A stretch of 34,901 bases of DNA from Nitrosomonadales bacterium (lineage in GTDB: Bacteria > Pseudomonadota > Gammaproteobacteria > Burkholderiales > SG8-39), in NCBI GenBank assembly GCA_005240145.1, contig SBAS01000105.1:1-34901 (forward strand), written 5' to 3'. Below, one piece after another: positions 29,900 through 34,901 of this stretch (the first letter of the stretch is position 1; each line of letters opens with the position of its first letter). Position numbers and translations under genes: made by a program. The notes beneath the pieces are model-generated. The model did no database searches, was not told the DNA's origin, and saw only the letters and a program-made list of their open reading frames with translations.

Positions 29900-30863
29900 C
29901 CTGCGCTTTTTCCTTCGCCGTCAATTTCTTCACTTTGTTGATGAACCCGACGGGGTCCTCGACCCCCATGTCGTAGGGGTAGTCGGTCCCCAGCAGGACG
30001 TGGTCGGCGCCGAAGCGCTCGATGAGGTGTTGCAGCATGCCGGGATCGAAGGCGATGGTGTCGAAGTAGAACTTCTCCATCGATTTCGACGGCTTCCGCT
30101 TGATCACCGTGCGGCAGTCGGGGCGCGCTTTCCAGGCGTGGTCCATGCGCGCCCAGTAATGCGCCAGGTAGCCGCCGGCATGCGGCAACACGATTTTGAG
30201 TTTCGGATGGCGCTCCATCACGCCGTCGAAGATCAGGTGCGCTGTTGCGACTGTCGTTTCCAGCGGATTGCCGATGACGTTGTTGAAGTAATGATCCATC
30301 AACCGGTTGCCCTCGGTATAGCCGATGGGGTGCATGAAGATCACCGCATTGAGCTTTTCGGCAGCGGTGAAAAATTTTTCCAGGCCTGAAGCAGTCAATT
30401 CCCTGCCATTCACGTTCGGATTTATTTCCACGCCCTTCAGGCCCAGCTTTTTGAGCGCGAATTCCAATTCCGAAACCGCAAGCCCGGGATCCTGCAGCGG
30501 CACGGTGCCCAGGCCGACGAAACGGTCGGGGTGCCCGGCGACCAGCCGCGCGATCCCCTCGTTGACCGAGCGCGCCAGCTGCTGCCCCATGCCGGGCTCG
30601 GTCCAGTAGTAGGTCTGATTGGGCGCGGGCGACACCGCCTGCATGTCGATGCCCATGCGGTCCATGTCCTGCAACCGCACTTCGATGCTCGTGAGCTTGG
30701 GCGCGCGATCCTTCATCTGCTTCACGTTGACCTCGCGGGTCATCGTGTTGGCGAAGCACACCGAGGGCTCGTATTGCGATGGATTGAGGTGGGCGACGCT
30801 GGCCGCCACTTCCTGGTTGAGATAGTGGCAGTGAATATCGATCCGCCTGGATCGTTTTATCAA
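29862..30863 (-). CDS. ACMSD-type amidohydrolase (decarboxylase/hydrolase)
   Basis: A 333-residue TIM-barrel enzyme of the amidohydrolase-2 family, whose characterised members include aminocarboxymuconate-semialdehyde decarboxylase and gamma-resorcylate decarboxylase. Metal ligands are visible: H11 and H13 in DIHCH, a mid-barrel FMHPIG histidine, LPHAGGYL and LLGTDYPYD with the catalytic aspartate. GVEINPNVNG is the conserved strand-loop. The start is a TTG that overlaps the Bug stop as TTGA, with AAGG upstream; no ATG is available at the right place. Unlike the paralogue at 4216, its metal site looks complete. It is probably cytoplasmic and processes the ligand of the Bug receptor encoded just before it. 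Confidence 0.87.
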   Translation of the reverse strand: MIKRSRRIDIHCHYLNQEVAASVAHLNPSQYEPSVCFANTMTREVNVKQMKDRAPKLTSIEVRLQDMDRMGIDMQAVSPAPNQTYYWTEPGMGQQLARSVNEGIARLVAGHPDRFVGLGTVPLQDPGLAVSELEFALKKLGLKGVEINPNVNGRELTASGLEKFFTAAEKLNAVIFMHPIGYTEGNRLMDHYFNNVIGNPLETTVATAHLIFDGVMERHPKLKIVLPHAGGYLAHYWARMDHAWKARPDCRTVIKRKPSKSMEKFYFDTIAFDPGMLQHLIERFGADHVLLGTDYPYDMGVEDPVGFINKVKKLTAKEKAQVMGGNAARLLGI

Positions 30864-31813
30864 GGATTTACCTTGATACCGGCATCCTTGATGAGGCGCG
30901 CATACCTGCCCATTTCGCTCTTGATGAAGGCATCGAATTGCGCGGGCGTGCTGCTCACCGCCTCGACGCCCAGATCGGCGAATTTCTGCTTCACGACCGG
31001 ATCCTGCATCACCTTCACCATGTCGGCGTGAAATTTGTCCACGATCGGCCTGGACACCCCTGCAGGGAAAAGCACTCCCCACCAGTTCACCACCACCAGG
31101 CCCGGAACCGACGAATCGCAGGTCGGCAATTCGGCCAGCAGCACGAACTTCTGCGCCCCGGTGGTGCACAGCGCGCGCAGCTTGCCGGCGCGGATGTGCG
31201 CCATCGCCGGCAGCGCGTCGGAAAAGATGAGCTGGATCTGCTGGCCCAGCAGGTCCTGCACCGCCAGCACGCCGCCTCTGTACGGGATCTCGACCATGTT
31301 CACCTTGGCGAGGTTTTTCAGCATCTCGGTGCTCAGGTGGGAAACGCTGCCCGGCCCGCTGGTGCCGTAGGAAAGCTTGCCCGGGTTGGCGCGCGCATAG
31401 GCGAGCACCTCGTCGAGCGATTTCACCTGCCAGGCCGAATTGACGACGAGGACGTTGGGCCCAGTCGAGATCAGCGACGCGGGGACGAAGTCCTTGTCCA
31501 TGCTGTAGGGCACTTTGGAGAGCAGCGGATTGACCGCCGCCGGGCCGATATTGCCGATGACGAAGCTGTAGCCGTCGGCCGGCAGGCGCGCGGCGAATTC
31601 CATGCCGATCGAACCGGCCGCGCCGGGCTTGCTCTCGACGATCACCTGCTGGCCCCAGACCTCGGCGAGCTTCTGGCCGAAGACGCGCGCCATCAGGTCC
31701 GAACTGCCGCCGGGTGGGTAGGTGACGATCAGCCGGACGGGTTTGGACGGAAAAGCCTGCGCCAGGACATTGCCGCAGACGAACACCAGTATCAGAGCGA
31801 AATGCTTCAGCAT
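30860..31813 (-). CDS. Bug-family periplasmic receptor
   Basis: A 317-residue receptor with a Sec signal, MLKHFALILVFVCGNVLA, cleaved before QAFPSKPV. Motifs: IVTYPPGGSSDLMARVFG, ESKPGAAGSIG, PADGYSFVIGN, YARANPGKLSYGTSGPGS and IPYRGGVLAVQDLLGQQI. The YPPGGSSD loop is canonical. An excellent Shine-Dalgarno sequence (AGGAGG) precedes the ATG, and it is the first gene of a two-gene operon with the ACMSD-type amidohydrolase. The 52-nt gap to the divergent LVIVD protein gene must hold both promoters; no clear hexamers were identified there. Confidence 0.92.
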   Translation of the reverse strand: MLKHFALILVFVCGNVLAQAFPSKPVRLIVTYPPGGSSDLMARVFGQKLAEVWGQQVIVESKPGAAGSIGMEFAARLPADGYSFVIGNIGPAAVNPLLSKVPYSMDKDFVPASLISTGPNVLVVNSAWQVKSLDEVLAYARANPGKLSYGTSGPGSVSHLSTEMLKNLAKVNMVEIPYRGGVLAVQDLLGQQIQLIFSDALPAMAHIRAGKLRALCTTGAQKFVLLAELPTCDSSVPGLVVVNWWGVLFPAGVSRPIVDKFHADMVKVMQDPVVKQKFADLGVEAVSSTPAQFDAFIKSEMGRYARLIKDAGIKVNP

Positions 31814-31817
31814 GACC

Positions 31818-31823
31818 CCTCCT
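31818..31823 (-). promoter_or_regulatory. strong Shine-Dalgarno site of the Bug/amidohydrolase operon
   Basis: AGGAGG on the minus strand, 4 nt before the ATG at 31813, the best anti-Shine-Dalgarno match among the genes inspected. It implies high expression of this receptor relative to those that depend on ATGA coupling. Confidence 0.7.
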
Positions 31824-31865
31824 TTTTCCTTGCACGAATTCTTACCTGAACAGTACTCTTAGGCA

Positions 31866-33083
31866 ATGGCCGCTGCCCAGTCTTTCAACATGCGCCTGCT
31901 CGCGCAGCACCAGCTGCAGGGCTTCGGCGGCATGGGCGAGGGCATGGGCATGCAGCTCGCCCGCGACGGGCGCCGCATCCTGTGGCTCGCGCACGAATCG
32001 GCGCCCAAGAACTTTACCGGCGTCGACGTCAGCGACCCGCGCTCGCCGCGCGTGGTGGTGCAGACCGAGCTGCCGCACGCGCAGATGCGCTCGAACTCGC
32101 TCGACGTGGTCGGCGACACGCTGGCGGTCGCCTACCAGACCACCCAAAGGGGCCAGAAGCCAGCCGGATTCGACCTGTTCGATGTATCCACGCCGGAAAT
32201 ACCGCGGCTGATCTCGCATTTCGACTGTTCCGGCCCGCATTCGCGCGGCGTGCACGTGCTCTGGTTCGTCGACGGCGAGACCGTCCACATGTCGAGCGGC
32301 GCGCCCGACTTCCAGCCGCGCAATCCGCTGGACGACCAGTTCTACCGCATCGTCGACGTGCGCAACCCCTCCACGCCGGCCGAACTCGGCCGCTGGTGGC
32401 TGCCGGGCACGCGCGAAGGCGACGCGGCGCCGCCGCCGCAGCGCCTCGAGCGCAAATTCGACAGCGGCTTTCGCGCCCACAACACGAACGTGTTTCCGGC
32501 GCGCCCGGATCGCTGCTACCTCGGCTACATCGACGGCGGCGCCATGATCCTCGACATCGCGGACAAGTCGCGCCCGGCGCTGGTCGCGCACTGGCGCCAT
32601 TCGCCGCCCTACCACGGCTTCACCCACACGGTGCTGCCGCTGCACGGCCGCAACCTGCTCGTCATCAGCGACGAGAGCGTCCAGGACAACGGCGCGGACT
32701 GGCCGAAGCTGGTCTGGGTCGTCGATGCACGCGTCGAGACCAACCCGGTGACCATCGCCACCCTGCCCGCCCCGCCCTACCAGGAGTTCGTGCGCCGCGG
32801 CGGGCGCTTCGGCGCGCACAACCTGCACGAGAACCTGCCGGTGCCCGGTTCCTGGAACTCGGAGCAATACGTGATCGGCACCTTCTTCAATGCCGGCGTG
32901 CGCGCCTACGACCTGCTCAACCCGTATCAGCCGAAGGAGGTCGCGTACTTCGTGCCGGCGGCGCCGGCCGGCGCGCGTACCGGGGCGGTGCAGTTGAACG
33001 ATGTCTTCGTCGACGAGCGCCGCATCGTCTACGCCGTCGATCGCCACATTGGCGGGCTTTACATCCTGGAAATGTCGATTTGA
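31866..33083 (+). CDS. LVIVD-repeat beta-propeller protein, unknown function
   Basis: A 405-residue cytoplasmic protein without signal peptide. Six repeats of the LVIVD type are visible by eye, each a D-x-(S/R/N)-x-P-x-x-P turn between strands: GVDVSDPRSPRVV (52-64), LFDVSTPEIPRLI (104-116), IVDVRNPSTPAEL (162-174), ILDIADKSRPALV (228-240), VVDARVETNPVTI (285-297) and AYDLLNPYQPKEV (347-359). This predicts a six- or seven-bladed propeller. Histidines recur near blade starts (H71, H125, H130, H205, H250, H254, H318, H321, H394), reminiscent of metal-binding propellers such as selenium-binding/methanethiol oxidase proteins. That comparison is inference. It is divergent from the Bug/amidohydrolase operon. 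The function is not known. Confidence 0.78.
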   Translation: MAAAQSFNMRLLAQHQLQGFGGMGEGMGMQLARDGRRILWLAHESAPKNFTGVDVSDPRSPRVVVQTELPHAQMRSNSLDVVGDTLAVAYQTTQRGQKPAGFDLFDVSTPEIPRLISHFDCSGPHSRGVHVLWFVDGETVHMSSGAPDFQPRNPLDDQFYRIVDVRNPSTPAELGRWWLPGTREGDAAPPPQRLERKFDSGFRAHNTNVFPARPDRCYLGYIDGGAMILDIADKSRPALVAHWRHSPPYHGFTHTVLPLHGRNLLVISDESVQDNGADWPKLVWVVDARVETNPVTIATLPAPPYQEFVRRGGRFGAHNLHENLPVPGSWNSEQYVIGTFFNAGVRAYDLLNPYQPKEVAYFVPAAPAGARTGAVQLNDVFVDERRIVYAVDRHIGGLYILEMSI

Positions 33084-33139
33084 TAGTACGCGTATTGTGA
33101 TGTAATGACTGCATTGTGTGACACAGGAAATTCCCGACT

Positions 33140-33304
33140 ATGGCGGCCAGAAAAAACGCACGCATTCTGAATCCGTCGAGCGGCGGATACAACGCATATT
33201 CCCTCGCCGCCGACCTGATTCCGAAGCGAGGCACAAAGGCGATTCGATCGGATAAGGTGCGCGAGTTCGCCCGCCAGGCGTTTTGTGGCTCGCGTGCTCG
33301 TTGA
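33140..33304 (+). CDS. small basic protein, possible antitoxin remnant, not recognised
   Basis: A 54-residue open frame beginning MAARKNARILNPSSGGYNAY and ending in VREFARQAFCGSRAR. It lies in the 356-nt stretch between the LVIVD and VOC genes. Its end overlaps the GTG of a truncated VapC-type toxin frame by 20 nt, the layout of an antitoxin-toxin pair, but it does not look like a standard RHH, AbrB or Phd antitoxin. GACACAGGAAA upstream could serve as a weak ribosome-binding site. It may be intact, shortened by the same event that damaged the toxin, or spurious. Confidence 0.4.
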   Translation: MAARKNARILNPSSGGYNAYSLAADLIPKRGTKAIRSDKVREFARQAFCGSRAR

Positions 33305-33422
33305 CGCCGGGACGATCGTTGCGGAGCGCAGCGGCGTTGCGGCCATCGCCACCATCGACCAGCGCGATTTTTCCGTTTATCGCCTGCGCGGGCGCAAGCG
33401 CTTCCGTATCCTGCTGCCGTAG
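33285..33422 (+). pseudogene. internally deleted VapC-like PIN-domain toxin
   Basis: A 45-residue frame starting GTG. The first residues, VARVLVDAGTIVAE, match the opening beta strand of VapC-type PIN domains with its catalytic aspartate (usually VLVDxGPLVAL). They run directly into SGVAAIATIDQRDFSVYRLR and the closing FRILLP, which match the C-terminal strand and helix of the same domain. A complete PIN toxin is about 130 residues, so some 85-90 middle residues, including two or more acidic metal ligands, are missing without a frame break. The protein would not be an active nuclease. Confidence 0.65.
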
Positions 33423-33439
33423 AACTCGGCAGCGCAATC

Positions 33440-33898
33440 TCAGGCCGGCAGCTGGCTCGCCATGACCTCGGCGCGCAAACCCTCGGCTTCGGCCTTGGCG
33501 TAGTTGAGCTCGATCTTGACGCCGTTGGGGTCGAACATGAAAAGCTGGTACAGGCCCTGGTCGTCCACCTGGCGCTGCTTGAAGTCGACGCCCAATTCTT
33601 TCAGGTGCGCGATCATGTCGCGCAGCCCGGTGGCACGAAAAGCGAGATGATCGATCGCGCCGCTGCCATGTGTCGCCTGCGATTCCTGGCCGACGTAGCG
33701 TTTGCGGTTCTCGCTCACCTTCGCGCCTCCCTCGGTCACGTGCACAACGTCCTTGTCGCCGAGGTAGAGCCAGAACACCGGGAACTTGAAATCCGGGTTC
33801 GGCCCGACGCGCATGCCGAGCACGTCGACGTACCAGGCGCGCGTCTTTTCCATGTCCGCGGTCTGCAGCAGGAAATGCTCGATGTGGCTAAGAGGCAA
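33440..33898 (-). CDS. VOC (glyoxalase/extradiol dioxygenase fold) family protein
   Basis: A 152-residue single-domain VOC protein made of two beta-alpha-beta-beta-beta modules. ISHIEHFLL-like start (SHIEHFLLQTADMEKTRAWY), ending module 1 at DVVHVTEGG; module 2 begins GAIDHLAFRATGLRDMIAHL and ends FMFDPNGVKIELNYA. H7 in the first strand, the histidine in IDHLAF and the glutamate in KIEL are the usual metal ligands, so a metal-dependent activity such as a lyase, isomerase or dioxygenase is possible. The TTG at 33898 is the only possible start; an in-frame stop lies a few codons upstream and no Shine-Dalgarno sequence is clear. It lies 43 nt after a Bug receptor gene and is probably co-transcribed. 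Confidence 0.85.
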   Translation of the reverse strand: MPLSHIEHFLLQTADMEKTRAWYVDVLGMRVGPNPDFKFPVFWLYLGDKDVVHVTEGGAKVSENRKRYVGQESQATHGSGAIDHLAFRATGLRDMIAHLKELGVDFKQRQVDDQGLYQLFMFDPNGVKIELNYAKAEAEGLRAEVMASQLPA

Positions 33899-33941
33899 AG
33901 TCGGGCTCGATCGTCAGGCCGTTGCAATCCTTGAAGATGCG
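33888..33941 (-). pseudogene. scar resembling the C-terminal tail of another VOC protein
   Basis: Directly after the Bug stop codon (33944-33942) the same frame continues for 17 codons, RIFKDCNGLTIEPDFAS, and then stops. This matches the closing strand of VOC domains, and aligns with FMFDPNGVKIELNYA of the neighbouring intact gene (shared D, NG, IE). It suggests that a second VOC gene once ended here and was lost except for its tail. The match is short and made by eye, so it could be chance. Confidence 0.35.
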
Positions 33942-34901
33942 CTACTTGTGCGGACGGCTCTTGGCCCACTCCGTGTATTTCTTCGCCTGGGCGTGGGTAT
34001 CGGCGTAGTAGCGCGCGTACTCCTCGCCGACCATGATCTTGATCGCGAGGCCGGCCGTTTCGAGCTTCTGCACGTGGTCGGGATCTTCCATCGCCTTCCT
34101 CAGCGCCGCTTCCAGCTTCTTCAGCACCGGCGCCGGGATGCCTTTCGGCCCGGCGATGCCGCGCGTCGAGCTGGAGATCACGGTCGGCAGGCCGACTTCC
34201 TTCATCGTCGGCACTTCGGGCAGGAACTTGGAGCGCTGGTGATCCATGACGGCGAGAGCCCGGACCTCGCCCGAGCGCACGCGCGGCACGATGCTGCCGA
34301 CGTTGTCGAAGGCGACGTCGACGTGGCCGCCCATGATTTCCTTCAGCTGGGCCGCGCCGCCTTCCAGGTGCACGATGCGGAAAATTGCGCCGGGCGCCGC
34401 TTCCTCCGTCATCAGGATCGCGAGATGGTCGTCGCTGAGGATCCCGGTAGTCGCGGTGCGGATCGTGTTCGGCGCCTTTTTCGCCGCCGCGACGAGGTCC
34501 TGCATCGTCTTGTAGGGGCTGTCCGCGCGCACCCAGACTACGCCAGGATCGAGCACCTGGTTGATGATCGGCACGAAAGCGTCGATGCCGAAGATGGCCT
34601 TGCGCTCGGGATCGAGCACCACGGTGTTCGTGGCCGGAAGGTTGATGTAGCCGAGGAAGTAGCCGTCGGGCTTCTGCCGCGCCATGTCGGTCCAGCCGAC
34701 CTGGCCGCCGGCGCCGGCCTTGTTCACCACCACGACCGGCTTGCCGAGAATCTTTTCCGCGATCGACGCCACCACACGCGCGCCGACATCGGTGCTGCCC
34801 CCGGGCGGATAGGCCACCATCAGCTGCACCGGCCGGTTGGGAAAATCGTCCTGGGCGAAGACGCAGGTCGCGGCTGCAAGCGCGGCGAGCGCGGCGAGCG
34901 C
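33942..34901 (-). CDS. Bug-family periplasmic receptor, N-terminus cut off by window edge
   Basis: 320 residues are visible and the frame is open to the window edge, so only the first part of the signal peptide is missing. The remaining signal is Ala/Leu-rich and ends in CVFA before QDDFPNRPV. Motifs: MVAYPPGGSTDVGARVVAS, VNKAGAGGQVGWTDMA (the usual PGAxG is AGAGG here), PDGYFLGYINLP and HLEGGAAQLKEIMGGHVDVA, where the typical VPYKG segment is strongly diverged. The central ligand loop therefore differs from all other receptors in this window. It is followed by the VOC gene and probably shares its transcript. Confidence 0.9.
   Translation of the reverse strand, partial: ALAALAALAAATCVFAQDDFPNRPVQLMVAYPPGGSTDVGARVVASIAEKILGKPVVVVNKAGAGGQVGWTDMARQKPDGYFLGYINLPATNTVVLDPERKAIFGIDAFVPIINQVLDPGVVWVRADSPYKTMQDLVAAAKKAPNTIRTATTGILSDDHLAILMTEEAAPGAIFRIVHLEGGAAQLKEIMGGHVDVAFDNVGSIVPRVRSGEVRALAVMDHQRSKFLPEVPTMKEVGLPTVISSSTRGIAGPKGIPAPVLKKLEAALRKAMEDPDHVQKLETAGLAIKIMVGEEYARYYADTHAQAKKYTEWAKSRPHK

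Noticed and set aside
31842-33047. 401-codon minus-strand frame opposite the LVIVD protein
   Set aside because: Low-complexity Arg/Val/Ala-rich translation; six clear LVIVD repeats on the plus strand show which frame is real.
28991-33098. The 10-mer ATAGTACGCG occurs near 28992 and near 33086
   Set aside because: Two copies of a short word in unrelated contexts, one at a gene start and one just after a gene end; probably chance.
33084-33139. Small dyads (AATG-ACTG-CATT, TGTG-TGA-CACA) upstream of the 54-residue frame
   Set aside because: Arms of four bases are too short to support an operator or terminator; apart from these nothing clear is seen in this gap.
34861-34901. Short GC-rich repeats (GCGGCGAGC) at the right edge
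   Set aside because: They encode the Ala/Leu-rich signal peptide of the truncated Bug receptor and need no separate explanation.

Overview
The window is GC-rich and densely coded. Most genes are separated by 4-nt ATGA overlaps or by gaps of a few bases. The gene content is solute receptors of the Bug/TctC family, two branched-chain-amino-acid-type (HAAT) ABC importers, MmgE/PrpD proteins, amidohydrolases, a CoA ligase and flavin enzymes. This fits a chromosomal accessory catabolic region of a betaproteobacterium, most likely Burkholderiales, where Bug receptors are greatly expanded. No rRNA, tRNA, CRISPR array, insertion sequence or phage gene was seen.

Layout. (A) 1-1248: a Bug receptor cut by the left edge and a divergent maleate-isomerase/Asp-Glu-racemase-type enzyme whose start overlaps the receptor's start. 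(B) 11854-1251, minus strand: ten tightly packed genes that look like one transcription unit. In order of transcription they are a CSHase-type cysteine hydrolase, Bug, a small coiled protein, a SAM methyltransferase, an acyl-CoA ligase, Bug, MmgE/PrpD, an amidohydrolase, Bug, and an Old-Yellow-Enzyme/trimethylamine-dehydrogenase-like flavoprotein. (C) 11968-15268, plus strand, divergent from B: a LysR regulator, a G3E (CobW-type) GTPase and a dihydropyrimidinase/hydantoinase-like enzyme, joined by ATGA overlaps. A perfect 26-bp AT-rich palindrome lies between B and C. (D) 15277-15876: an RHH antitoxin and MazF-like toxin with an inverted-repeat operator. (E) 21615-15873, minus: a complete HAAT ABC importer (receptor, two permeases, two ATPases) followed by an FAD flavoprotein. 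(F) 21698-24459, plus: two tandem MmgE/PrpD genes. (G) 28958-24441, minus: a second complete HAAT importer. (H) 29003-31813: a PuuE-like deacetylase, then a minus-strand Bug plus an ACMSD-type amidohydrolase. (I) 31866-34901: an LVIVD-repeat beta-propeller protein, a decayed VapC-type toxin locus, a VOC protein, a scar resembling a VOC tail, and a Bug receptor cut by the right edge.

How it may work together. The receptors (six Bug, two HAAT) would sample small carboxylates, amides or amino-acid-like compounds in the periplasm. The enzymes suit cyclic-amide or carbamoyl compound opening (hydantoinase-like, CSHase-like), CoA activation, hydration/dehydration or decarboxylation (MmgE/PrpD, ACMSD-like amidohydrolases) and four-carbon diacid isomerisation. 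No TctA/TctB membrane partner for any Bug receptor is encoded here. Substrates cannot be assigned from sequence alone. The ten-gene operon B with its divergent regulator, palindrome and metallochaperone-linked hydantoinase is the best candidate for an undescribed pathway. Functions come from motif recognition by eye; no database search was run.
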